Positions 25,424-35,680 of a stretch of DNA of 52,610 nt are shown here, piece by piece. Numbering within the stretch: the first letter of the stretch is position 1; each line of letters starts with the position of its first letter. The notes beneath the pieces were generated by a model. The model was not told the DNA's origin, ran no database searches, and saw nothing but the letters and a program-made list of their open reading frames with translations. Both the position numbers and the translations under genes were made by a program. Origin of the DNA: Opitutus sp. GAS368 (GTDB lineage: Bacteria; Verrucomicrobiota; Verrucomicrobiia; Opitutales; Opitutaceae); contig CAMDOO010000012.1 of NCBI GenBank assembly GCA_945903545.1, positions 1-52,610 on the forward strand. The letters are read 5' to 3'.

Positions 25424-26824
25424 ATGGCCAAGAAATCCCAAGCGACCTGGGGCGGGCGGTTTTCCGCCTCGCCCGCCGACCTGATGCTGCGGTTCAGCGA
25501 GTCCGTCTCGTTCGACCGCCGCCTCGCGCCGTTCGACATCGCCGGGAGCAAGGCCCACGCCGCGATGCTGGCCAAGGTCGGCCTCATCACCCGCCAGGAC
25601 CGCGACGCGATCCACCGGGGACTCGACGCCATCCTGAAGGAGATCAAGGCCGGCAAGTTCACCTGGAACACCGCGCTCGAGGACGTCCACATGAACATCG
25701 AGCACGCGCTGACCAAGCGCGTGCCCGCCGCTGCCCGGTTGCACACCGCGCGGAGCCGGAACGACCAGATCGCGACCGACATGCGGCTGTTCTTCAAGTA
25801 CGCCTGCGCCGCGCTCGGCGAGAAGATCGTTGGCGCCCAGCGGGCCCTGCTCGCCGTGGCCAAGGCGAATCCAGAGGTGCTGATTCCCGGTTACACCCAC
25901 CTGCAGCGCGCGCAGCCGGTTTACCTCGCGCACCATCTCTTCGCTTGGCTCGAGATGCTCGAGCGCGACCGGCTGCGGCTGGCCGAGGTCTTTGCGAAGG
26001 CCAACTGGTGCCCGCTCGGTTCCGGCGCCATCGCCGGCACCACGCTGCCCATCAACCGCGAGTACACCGCCAAGCTCCTCGGCTTCGTCGACGCGCAGGG
26101 TCGCCCGCAGGTCACGCAGAACTCGATGGACGCCGTGGCCGACCGCGACGTGCATCTCGAGTTTGCCTCGGCCTGCGCGCTCTTCGGCGTGCATCTCTCC
26201 CGGATCGCCGAGGACCTGATCCTCTGGATGAGCAGCGAGTTCGCGTTCGTCGATCTGCCCGATGCGTTCTGCACCGGCTCGTCGCTCATGCCGCAGAAGA
26301 AAAACCCCGACGCCTGCGAGCTCCTGCGTGGCAAATCCGCCCGGCTGCAGGGCAACCTGCACACCCTGCTCACCCTGGTGAAGGGCCTGCCGCTGACCTA
26401 CAATCGCGACTTGCAGGAGGACAAGCCGGCCGTCTTCGACAGCTTCGACCAAGCCATGCTCTGCGCCGACGTTCTGGCCGGCACCGTCACGGGCCTGAAG
26501 GTCAAGCGCGCCGCCTGCGCCGCCGCGGTGGCCGATCCCGCGCTGCTGGCGACCGATCTCGCCGACTACCTCGTCATGCAGGGCGTCCCGTTCCGCGAGG
26601 CCCACCACGCCGTGGGCGCGGTCGTGCGGCTCGCCGAGCAGAAGAAGGCGCCGCTCAACCGGCTGACCCACGCCGACGTGTTGACCGTCCATGCCGCCTT
26701 CGCCGCCGACTGGGTCAAGGTCTTCGACCTTCGCACCGCGCTCGCCAAGCGCCATGGCACCGGCATGCCCGGCCCGCTGCAGGTCACCCGGCAGTTCGCC
26801 CGCTGGAAGAAGCTGCTGGCGTGA
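25424..26824 (+). CDS. argH: Argininosuccinate lyase
   Basis: I start at 25424 ([20 protein letters not shown]), which is the usual N-terminus; the longer frame runs through the upstream inverted repeat. The 466-residue enzyme splits argininosuccinate into arginine and fumarate, the last step of arginine synthesis. Signatures are [18 protein letters not shown], the conserved [16 protein letters not shown], and the fumarase-superfamily loop [16 protein letters not shown] (about 285-300) holding the catalytic serine. Length is normal. argG is not adjacent, so the gene is not in an arg operon here. Confidence 0.97.
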   Translation: MAKKSQATWGGRFSASPADLMLRFSESVSFDRRLAPFDIAGSKAHAAMLAKVGLITRQDRDAIHRGLDAILKEIKAGKFTWNTALEDVHMNIEHALTKRVPAAARLHTARSRNDQIATDMRLFFKYACAALGEKIVGAQRALLAVAKANPEVLIPGYTHLQRAQPVYLAHHLFAWLEMLERDRLRLAEVFAKANWCPLGSGAIAGTTLPINREYTAKLLGFVDAQGRPQVTQNSMDAVADRDVHLEFASACALFGVHLSRIAEDLILWMSSEFAFVDLPDAFCTGSSLMPQKKNPDACELLRGKSARLQGNLHTLLTLVKGLPLTYNRDLQEDKPAVFDSFDQAMLCADVLAGTVTGLKVKRAACAAAVADPALLATDLADYLVMQGVPFREAHHAVGAVVRLAEQKKAPLNRLTHADVLTVHAAFAADWVKVFDLRTALAKRHGTGMPGPLQVTRQFARWKKLLA

Positions 26825-26826
26825 GG

Positions 26827-27046
26827 GAAAGTGACAGGTGACGAGTGACGGGTGACGAGAGGGGAGAGGACGCCACAATCCGTTCTCGGGCAGGGGTGGG
26901 CTTCGGAATTGTAGGAGCCTGCTTGCAGGCGATCCGGTTCGGCAGGCTTGAGCGACCCTCGCCTGCAAGCAGGCTCCTACAAGGATGCTGCGAAAAAGTG
27001 CGCTGCTAATATCTCGTCACTCGTCACCTGTCACTCGTCACTCCCC
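26827..27046. repeat. GTGACGAGTGAC inverted arms enclosing a REP-like hairpin
   Basis: GTGACAGGTGACGAGTGACG (from about 26831) and CGTCACTCGTCACCTGTCAC (from about 27015) form an outer inverted pair. Inside, at 26909-26982, lies a separate 24-bp perfect hairpin of the GTAGGAGCC family. One repeat family has therefore inserted into, or assembled within, another between argH and the SLOG/SLATT gene. The same outer arms occur at 38107-38178 and 51540-51644. Confidence 0.75.
26909..26982. repeat. REP-like element GTAGGAGCCTGC, copy 1
   Basis: Two 24-base perfect inverted arms (TTGTAGGAGCCTGCTTGCAG plus GCGA, and its complement) flank a 26-base spacer. An almost identical pair lies at 48357-48434 with a 31-base spacer. 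The arm resembles the well-known Pseudomonas REP consensus GTAGGAGC...GCGA. Two REPs in inverted order form a REPIN-like unit, mobilised by a RAYT transposase; none is in the window. Confidence 0.85.
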
Positions 27047-27048
27047 GA

Positions 27049-28530
27049 TCAATGCGACTCCGTGAAGCTCGTCACCGAGTGCCACTCAAAGACCTCCTGC
27101 AGGAGGGCGCGCTCCACCTTGGCGATCACGCGCTCGAGCGCTCCCCACGTCTGGGCAAAGCTCGCCTCCTTGCGGGCGGTCTCGAGGCGCATGCGCATCT
27201 CGCGGTAGCGCGCCACGCGCCGGTGCAGGTCGTTGATCGAGATGAGTGACATGCAGCCGGCAGCCAGCACGGGCAGTACGATGGGGCCGAACCCGAAGAC
27301 CCATTCCTCCACCCAGACCGGCGCCACGGCCTCGGGCAGCAGCGTGTTGATCGCGTAGGCGGCGGTGCAGGCAATCGCGAGGATCGAGCTCGCGAGGAAC
27401 CCCGCCCGCAGGCGGCGCAGCAGCGGACCCGAGCGCTGCTCGTTGCGGACGAAGTAGGCCAGCTGACCGTCGATCCGCTCCCGGAGGTAGCGCTGCTTGA
27501 ATTCATCGAAGGCCTCCGGGCGGAGGCGGGCGGACCGCCGGTGCAGGACATCGAGCGAGCGGCGCAACGGCTCCAGTCCCGACCAGTCCATGTGGTCAAA
27601 CAGTCGGGCCGCCCGCGGCAGGCCCCAGGTGGCAAGCGCGCTGCGCGAGATTTCCGCCGCCAGGCGGCAGCGCACCCAGTCGTGACGCTCGTGCTGGCGG
27701 CGCAGGACCACGGCGACCCCGAGCGCGCCGAGCAGGCAGGAGAGCTTGCCCCACGGCAGGGCGGCGGCATGCAGGTCGAAGGCCAGTGTCGCGGTCGCCA
27801 GGCCCGTGGCGAGGACGTGCAGCCCGACGGTCACCGTGGTCAGCAGGCGGAAATGCGGGGCGCTGCGGGTGGCGGCCGCGTCCACCTTGTGCTGGAACTG
27901 GAGGGCGGCGCGCAGCCCGGCATCACTGTGGTCGGGCAAGCCCGCTTCCGGCGGCGGGAGTTGGTTCAGCAGCGCGAGATGACGGTCGCCGAACCGGAGT
28001 TCCTCCAACCGTTCGCGGCGCACCGCGAGGGTCGTCGGATCGATCAGGATGAGCGGCCGCCCGATCTCGCGGGCGTAGGACACGATCTCGGCGGTGCCGC
28101 CGCGGCCGCGCGGAGGTTTCCCGTCCCAGACGGCGAGCAGCAGGTCGCAGTGGTTCACTGTCTCCGTGCCGCAGTCGAGATAGGCGTCGTTGCGGTCGAC
28201 GCGCTCGCCGATCACGCGCACCTGCTCCGCCTCGGCGAGCAGGGCCTCGACCTCGGCCCAGGCGGGTGGCTCAAAATCTTTCCGGAATTCGGCGGGCGGG
28301 AGCGGCAGCAGGGCCTCCCAGCCCAGTTTGAGCTCGAGCGCCACGCGGGCAAAGATCAGGTCGGAGCCATCGGCCAGCGAGGACAGCGCCAGCCACTCGA
28401 CGCGGTTCTTGTCCTTCAGGTCCGCCAGCACCCCGCGGATCGCCCCGGCCACGCCCACGGCATCCGCCACCTGCCGATGCCCCGTGAATCCCACAACGTG
28501 GAAGACGGGAAGGGGAGCGGCATTGGCCAT
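27049..28530 (-). CDS. SLOG-like plus SLATT-like membrane protein, predicted nucleotide-sensing effector
   Basis: The 493-residue protein begins with a Rossmann-like SLOG-type domain (about 10-175): VVGFTGHR (12-19), SSLADGSDLIFARVAL, and LLAVWDGKPPRGRGGTAEIV. The last is the usual nucleotide-binding stretch of these domains. After a helical linker come two membrane helix pairs (about 228-285 and 380-440). Cytosolic helices follow, rich in Arg and Glu, ending LLQEVFEWHS, as in 2TM SLATT effectors. Comparative work by others predicts that SLOG domains sense nucleotides and that SLATT domains act as pore-forming effectors in anti-phage or conflict systems. Here both are in one protein without a nearby cyclase or nuclease. 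The fold call rests on motifs seen by eye; a role in defence is inference. Confidence 0.72.
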   Translation of the reverse strand: MANAAPLPVFHVVGFTGHRQVADAVGVAGAIRGVLADLKDKNRVEWLALSSLADGSDLIFARVALELKLGWEALLPLPPAEFRKDFEPPAWAEVEALLAEAEQVRVIGERVDRNDAYLDCGTETVNHCDLLLAVWDGKPPRGRGGTAEIVSYAREIGRPLILIDPTTLAVRRERLEELRFGDRHLALLNQLPPPEAGLPDHSDAGLRAALQFQHKVDAAATRSAPHFRLLTTVTVGLHVLATGLATATLAFDLHAAALPWGKLSCLLGALGVAVVLRRQHERHDWVRCRLAAEISRSALATWGLPRAARLFDHMDWSGLEPLRRSLDVLHRRSARLRPEAFDEFKQRYLRERIDGQLAYFVRNEQRSGPLLRRLRAGFLASSILAIACTAAYAINTLLPEAVAPVWVEEWVFGFGPIVLPVLAAGCMSLISINDLHRRVARYREMRMRLETARKEASFAQTWGALERVIAKVERALLQEVFEWHSVTSFTESH

Positions 28531-28941
28531 GCGCGGACTCTGCCCGAACCGAACCGGTGCCTGTCAACGGCGAAGCTGATGCGAACGGTGCGCAGAGGGT
28601 GCGCATGACAGGCCCAATGACGGGCCGCCGTTAATTAAGAGATGACGTTGGCGTGCGATTGGATCGCGTTATCACCCCGCTTTTCCCGGGAATTCGCTTT
28701 CGAATTCACTCCGGAAGCGTTCGCCGCTTTGAGGTGCCAGATTGGCACCTCTAAAGGAAAGGGTAGCTGACGTTACCTCCCACGAAGGAGATGGGCTTCC
28801 ACACCCCCAGCGAAAGCCCTGACCAAGGGGATTTCAGTCAGCTTTACCGTAACTATGCCGCCCTCTTGCCCCGGGCACGACCTGGGTCCCATTCTTCGGT
28901 TACCCTCTTTGGCGCCCTTCGCCGGCTCACCCCGTCCCCTG
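28531..28941. other. Gene-free stretch with two hairpins
   Basis: About 410 bases separate the SLOG/SLATT gene from the esterase on the other strand. Two perfect palindromes lie inside: GAATTCG-CTTT-CGAATTC (28690-28707) and GAGGTGCCA-GAT-TGGCACCTC (28731-28751). Neither is followed by a T-run, so they look more like operators or structured leaders than terminators. I see no supported gene; short frames overlapping the esterase 5' end lack coding character. Confidence 0.55.
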
Positions 28942-29796
28942 ATGATTGCGTTCACGTTTTTTATTCGGCTGGTCGCTGCATGGATGTTGTTGGCCGTTCC
29001 CATCCTCCTCGCCGCCGAACCTCTGGCGGCTCCTTCCATCCCCACGATCTTCGTCTGCGGTGATTCCACCGCGAAGAGCCCGGGTGACATCATGGGCTGG
29101 GGGACGCCGATCGCGGACTACTTTGACGCGGCCAAGGTCATGATCAACAACGTCGCGCACGCCGGCACGGCGAGCCGCACGTACTTCGAAACCGACTGGC
29201 CGAAGGTGTTGCCGCAGATCAAGGCCGGGGACTTTCTACTGCTCGTGTTCGGCATTAACGACGGCGGGCTCCGCACGCCGCCGGGGCTGGGCGACGAGGT
29301 CGACCCGGTCTCGGGCTATCACACCTACGGCTGGTACATGTCGAAGATGGCCACCGACGCCCGGGAAAAGGGGGCGCGGGTTTTTCTGCTGACCGTCACG
29401 GCGCGCAACTGGTGGCTGAATCCCCGCGCGACCTATCGCAACGGCACCATCGTCACGCAGCAGGAGGGCTACGATCCGTTGGAGGACCGGATCGAGCGCG
29501 GCACGGGCGACGGGCGCTACACGCAGTGGACAAAGGACGTCGGCCAGCGCCTGAACCTGCCGGTTCTCGACCTGACCAACCTGCTGGCCGACCGCTACGA
29601 AAAGATGGGACGCGCGTCGGTCTCCGTGAACTACAAGGACCACAACCACACCTTTCCCGCCGGGGCCGACATCGTGGCCGCCACGATCGTCTCGGGCCTG
29701 AAGGCGTTCCGCGAAAGCCCGTTCACGCCGCTCCTCTCGGCCAAGGGCCGCGCGCTTGAGACGGCGGACAAGAAATATGTCACGAATCCTCAATAA
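28942..29796 (+). CDS. SGNH-family esterase, rhamnogalacturonan acetylesterase-like (first of tandem pair)
   Basis: I start at 28942 (MIAFTFFIRLVAAWMLLAVP), which provides the signal peptide; 284 residues. The SGNH block I motif is GDST (nucleophile S42), followed by an AGTASRTYF stretch, block III FGINDGG, and a C-terminal NHTFPAGADIVAATIV supplying the histidine. Rhamnogalacturonan acetylesterases of this fold remove acetyl groups from pectic side regions. Secretion and a second family member 99 bases downstream, itself preceded by an inverted repeat, suggest a pectin-side-chain deacetylation pair. The exact ester is not determined by sequence. Confidence 0.85.
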   Translation: MIAFTFFIRLVAAWMLLAVPILLAAEPLAAPSIPTIFVCGDSTAKSPGDIMGWGTPIADYFDAAKVMINNVAHAGTASRTYFETDWPKVLPQIKAGDFLLLVFGINDGGLRTPPGLGDEVDPVSGYHTYGWYMSKMATDAREKGARVFLLTVTARNWWLNPRATYRNGTIVTQQEGYDPLEDRIERGTGDGRYTQWTKDVGQRLNLPVLDLTNLLADRYEKMGRASVSVNYKDHNHTFPAGADIVAATIVSGLKAFRESPFTPLLSAKGRALETADKKYVTNPQ

Positions 29797-29809
29797 TCAG
29801 CAGTCTGCG

Positions 29810-29882
29810 GGTAGGGTTGGGGCGGTGCCTCAGCCGGGATCGGCGATCGACATCGCGGCTGAGGCACCGCCTCAGCCCTACC
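29810..29882. repeat. GGTAGGG-type inverted repeat between the two esterase genes
   Basis: A left arm GGTAGGGTTGGGGCGGTGCC plus TCAGCCG pairs with CGGCTGAGGCACCGCC plus TCAGCCCTACC. Sixteen inner base pairs are perfect. It starts 14 bases after the first esterase stop and ends 13 bases before the next ATG. It could act as a processing hairpin in a shared transcript. Confidence 0.7.
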
Positions 29883-29895
29883 TCACAATCTCAAA

Positions 29896-30762
29896 ATGAA
29901 TCCCATGTCTTTTTTGCGCCTCTTGTGCCTTTTTGCGGCCATTGGGTTGGGGTGTTCCGCTGCGTCGGCTGAACTGCAGCCGGGCGACATCCCTCGCGCC
30001 ACCCAGATCGGCACGGGACCAATCCCGGAAGGCAGCAAAGCGGCACCGGCGCTACCGGCCGACGCCACGCTGCCGAGCCTGTGGCTGATCGGCGACTCGA
30101 CGGTCCGCAACGGCTCCTTCGGCGACGGCACCAACATGAACCAGTGGGGGTGGGGCGCGCCGCTCGTGGCTTTCTTTGAAGCGAAGAAGATCAACGTCGT
30201 GAACCGCGCCTGGGGCGGCACCAGCAGCCGTAGCTTCTACGAGGGCTGGTTCTGGAAGCTACTGAAGCCCGAGATCAAGCAGGGCGACATCGTGATGCTG
30301 CAGTTTGGGGCCAACGATAACGCCCGCGCCAGCCTCCCGGGCACCGGCGACGAGACCGAGGGCAACCTGCATACCTTCGGTTGGTACCTGAAGCGCTACG
30401 TCGAGGAGACGCGTGCCGCCGGCGCGACGGTCATCATCTGCTCGCTCACGCCGCGCAAGGCCTGGACCCCCGAGGGCAAATTTGTCCGCGACAACACCAC
30501 CCACGTCGCCTGGGCCGCCCAGGTGGCGAAGGAGACGAACACGCCCTTCATTGACCTCTACGAGCTGATCGCGCGCCGCTACGAGACGCTCGGCCCGGCC
30601 ATGGTCGACCCGCTCTATGTCCCGTCACCCACCGAACGCCTGCACACCGGCTGGGACGGCGCCGTCGTCAACGCCGAGTGTATCATCGCCGGCCTCAAGG
30701 CGCTGCAGCAGAACCCGCTCGCGGGGTTCTTTAATGAGCGAACCAAGGCAGTCACGCCGTGA
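29896..30762 (+). CDS. SGNH-family esterase, rhamnogalacturonan acetylesterase-like (second of tandem pair)
   Basis: The 288-residue protein has a signal sequence with a lipobox-like IGLGC (C20), so it may be a lipoprotein; otherwise it is cleaved after ASA. Catalytic blocks are IGDSTV (S68), NRAWGGTSSRSFYEG as block II, GANDN as block III, and LHTGWDGAVVNAE near the end with the catalytic histidine. The closest family by motif is rhamnogalacturonan acetylesterase. It sits next to another member with the same fold but divergent sequence. Two different acetyl positions or an inner/outer arrangement are possible. Confidence 0.87.
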   Translation: MNPMSFLRLLCLFAAIGLGCSAASAELQPGDIPRATQIGTGPIPEGSKAAPALPADATLPSLWLIGDSTVRNGSFGDGTNMNQWGWGAPLVAFFEAKKINVVNRAWGGTSSRSFYEGWFWKLLKPEIKQGDIVMLQFGANDNARASLPGTGDETEGNLHTFGWYLKRYVEETRAAGATVIICSLTPRKAWTPEGKFVRDNTTHVAWAAQVAKETNTPFIDLYELIARRYETLGPAMVDPLYVPSPTERLHTGWDGAVVNAECIIAGLKALQQNPLAGFFNERTKAVTP

Positions 30763-30891
30763 CGGTTCAGGGTCTTGAGTGGGAATGCCATCAAGCCTTG
30801 GTTGGCCATAGAGGCAGAGAGACACAGAGCCCAAACCTCATTGCCAATAACCACGGGCCGGGTCCTGCGAAGCAGGATTCCACGCCTCAAT

Positions 30892-31284
30892 TTACAGCCG
30901 CGGGCTCGCCGAGCCGACCCGCAGGATCTCGGCGGCCAGTTTTCGCCAGCTGAAGGGCTTGGGCAGGATGCCGCGCAGCTCGGGAATCTGCTCCAGGTTC
31001 CGGCTCTCCAGATCGCCCACGTGGCCGGTGATGAGGAGAAAGACGAGGCCGGGTCGCTCCTGCCGCACCCGGGTAATCAGCTCGATCCCGTCGATGCCCG
31101 GCATGTTGAAGTCCGTCACCACCAGGCCGAGGTCCAACGTCGGCAGGGCATCCAGGAATTGCTGGGGATGGGTGTACGCGTGGATCGGGTTGAGGAAAAA
31201 CTCGCCCAGAGTGACCGCGAGGAGATCCGTATAGGACTTCTCGTCGTCGACGATCGCGATGCCTGGGAGTTTTTTCGCGTTCAC
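30892..31284 (-). CDS. Single-domain response regulator (CheY-like)
   Basis: The 130-residue protein is a bare receiver domain: acidic pair VDDE near the N-terminus, phosphoacceptor D58 in VVTDFNMPGIDG, the conserved Thr/Ser region LLITGH, and the Lys in LPKPF. No output domain is present. Such proteins work by protein-protein contact in phosphorelays. No kinase gene is adjacent, so the partner is unknown. Confidence 0.9.
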   Translation of the reverse strand: MNAKKLPGIAIVDDEKSYTDLLAVTLGEFFLNPIHAYTHPQQFLDALPTLDLGLVVTDFNMPGIDGIELITRVRQERPGLVFLLITGHVGDLESRNLEQIPELRGILPKPFSWRKLAAEILRVGSASPRL

Positions 31285-31471
31285 AGGATTGGGGATGCGA
31301 TAGTTTTATCCGCGCGCGGAATTCCCGGTAAAGCAACGGATTGGCAAAGACTACTTAGGGGCGCGTAAGTGGGAATGCCGCCTCGGAAACGCCCGCGTAC
31401 TTGGATCTTTCCGGCGGCAACTGGAACGTGCTGTGCTTGTCGCCCGCCGTTCCACTCCTACGTTCCCACCC

Positions 31472-31945
31472 ATGCTGCACGTTGTCCTCCATGAGCCCCA
31501 GATCCCGCAGAACACGGGCAATGTCGGCCGCATGTGCGCCTTCACGGGCAGCCGGCTGCACCTCATCCACCCGCTGGGCTTCGTGATCAACGACCGGAAT
31601 CTCCGCCGGGCGGGGATGGACTACTGGAAGGCCCTCGACGTCCACGAGCATGCCGACTGGGCGCAGTTCCGGCTCAGCGCCGCGACCCCGAAACGGCTCT
31701 GGCTTTTCACCACCCATGGCGAGCGTCCGTTCTGGGACGCGCCTTTTGCCGACGGCGACGGCCTGGTGTTCGGCAATGAGGGCGAGGGCGCGCCGTCATG
31801 GCTGCACGAGGAGATCGGGGTCGAGAATCGTCTCGTGATTCCCCATGCCGGCGTGGCCCTGCGCTCGCTCAATCTCTCCACGGCGGCCGGGATCGCGACC
31901 TACGAGGCCCTGCGCCAGACGGGCCTGCTCGCGCGCAAAGGGTAG
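31472..31945 (+). CDS. trmL: tRNA (cytidine/uridine-2'-O-)-methyltransferase TrmL
   Basis: I use the ATG at 31472 (MLHVVLHEPQIPQNTGNVGR), giving 157 residues, the same length as E. coli TrmL. SPOUT-fold motifs are NTGNVGRMCAFTG in motif 1, LVFGNEGEGAPSWL in motif 2 and IPHAGVALRSLNLSTAAGI in motif 3; the trefoil knot lies around motifs 2 and 3. The enzyme methylates the ribose of the wobble base 34 in tRNA-Leu isoacceptors with SAM. It is a single gene; its stop runs straight into a GC-rich hairpin. Confidence 0.95.
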   Translation: MLHVVLHEPQIPQNTGNVGRMCAFTGSRLHLIHPLGFVINDRNLRRAGMDYWKALDVHEHADWAQFRLSAATPKRLWLFTTHGERPFWDAPFADGDGLVFGNEGEGAPSWLHEEIGVENRLVIPHAGVALRSLNLSTAAGIATYEALRQTGLLARKG

Positions 31946-31967
31946 GGCCCGCCGTCCCCGGCGGGCC
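31946..31967 (+). terminator. Hairpin directly after trmL
   Basis: GGCCCGCCG and CGGCGGGCC form a 9-bp stem with loop TCCC, starting right after the TAG. TTGGTTGG follows, not a clean U-run, so it may be a weak or partial terminator. It starts with the GGTAGGG motif shared by other post-gene elements. Confidence 0.5.
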
Positions 31968-32173
31968 TTGGTTGGTCCCATTCGACCTCTCGGTCGGATC
32001 TGGCGGATCGGTCCGATCTAATAATCCGCGGTTCGCGAGGATTATCCGGGCTGCTTCCCGCCGGCTGATTGGAAAAACCATTTGCCCAGCTCCGGGGCCA
32101 AGCTCAACGTGCCGCTTCCATGTCGCGCGGCTTTCGCCCCGCGATGCACCCTCCAACACTCGTCCTTCCCAAC

Positions 32174-32647
32174 ATGCCTATCGCCGTCGGTTCCAAAGCC
32201 CCCGATTTTACTCTGAAGTCCAAGACCTCCACCGGCTTGGTTGATGTCAAACTGAGCGATAACTTCGGCAAACAGCAGACCGTCATTCTTTTCTTCCCCC
32301 TGGCCTACACGGGTGTCTGCACGCAGGAGATGTGCGATCAGACCTCCGGCCTCGGCGAATACGAGAAGCTTGGCGCCTCGGTTCTCGCCATCAGCGTCGA
32401 CAGCCCGTTCGCGCAGGAGGCCTGGGCCAACACCAACAAGATCGGCATCAAGCTCGCCAGCGACCTCAACAAGACGGTCATCAAGGCCTACGACGTTGTG
32501 TTCCCCATGCTCGCCGGCGTCGGTGACACCGCGGCCCGCGCCGCCTTCGTGATCGGCCAGGACGGGGTCGTGAAGTACGCCGAGCAGACCGCCACGCCGA
32601 AGGACCTCCCGAACTTCGCCGCGATCAAGGCCGCCCTCGCCAAGTAA
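32174..32647 (+). CDS. Peroxiredoxin, PrxQ/Bcp-like (atypical 2-Cys)
   Basis: The start at 32174 gives MPIAVGSKAPDFTLK, the typical N-terminus, and 157 residues. The peroxidatic cysteine is C49 in FPLAYTGVCTQEMC. A second cysteine five residues later (C54) is the resolving position of PrxQ-type enzymes, forming an intramolecular disulfide. The Pro of the common TPVC motif is Gly here, a known variant. The role is thioredoxin-dependent reduction of hydrogen peroxide and alkyl peroxides in the cytoplasm. A strong 25-bp hairpin lies between it and the aconitase gene. Confidence 0.93.
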   Translation: MPIAVGSKAPDFTLKSKTSTGLVDVKLSDNFGKQQTVILFFPLAYTGVCTQEMCDQTSGLGEYEKLGASVLAISVDSPFAQEAWANTNKIGIKLASDLNKTVIKAYDVVFPMLAGVGDTAARAAFVIGQDGVVKYAEQTATPKDLPNFAAIKAALAK

Positions 32648-32658
32648 GTTTTTCCTGG

Positions 32659-32718
32659 TGTAGGCCGGGTGCCCTCACCCGGCTTGCGCCATCGCCGGGT
32701 GAGGGCACCCGGCCTACA
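32659..32718. repeat. 25-bp perfect hairpin between peroxiredoxin and aconitase genes
   Basis: The arms TGTAGGCCGGGTGCCCTCAC plus CCGGC and their exact complement (32659-32683 and 32694-32718) enclose a 10-base loop. There is no T-run. It starts 11 bases after the peroxiredoxin stop and ends 37 bases before the aconitase ATG. Its TGTAGG...CCTACA ends match the GTAGG-type families elsewhere. Confidence 0.85.
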
Positions 32719-32755
32719 TGTTTTTGCCCACCGTCTTCCGTCCACCGTCCAAGCC

Positions 32756-35455
<2,700 letters not shown>

Positions 35456-35456
35456 G

Positions 35457-35489
35457 GGTAGGGCTGCCTCGACGAGGCGGCCGCGATCA
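35457..35489. repeat. GGTAGGG...CTCGACGAGGC intergenic element, copy 2
   Basis: GGGTAGGGCTGCCTCGACGA continues as GGCGGCCGCGATCAA immediately after the acnA stop codon. Matching blocks lie at 21780, 42108 and 46576. It is followed by a CACAGAG-like inverted pair (35503-35611). Confidence 0.6.
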
Positions 35490-35502
35490 AGCCACCGGAT
35501 AT

Positions 35503-35611
35503 TTTGCACACCGTGACACGGAGGTCACAGATCCAGACCTTGGATTGGTTCGTAACCCCAATCACCCCCGTGCTCTGTGTTCCCTGTGTCTCGGTGTGAA
35601 AAAGGTTCGGA
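35503..35611. repeat. CACAGAG-type inverted repeat, copy 4
   Basis: The left arm TTTTGCACACCGTGACACGG and the right arm CCTGTGTCTCGGTGTGAAAA are near-complements. Between them lies TTGGATTGGTTCGTAACCCC, part of the same family of nested arms. The element lies between acnA and the membrane glycosyltransferase gene. Confidence 0.65.
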
Positions 35612-35680
35612 ATCATCCGGCCGGGTCGTCCTGCGACGCTCTTTGAGCTAGGCAGGGCACGGTCGACCCAGCCGTACCTT

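Noticed and set aside
26827-27046. Possible CRISPR array from repeated GTGACGAGTGAC words
   Set aside because: The words are inverted, not direct repeats with regular spacers, and no cas gene is present.
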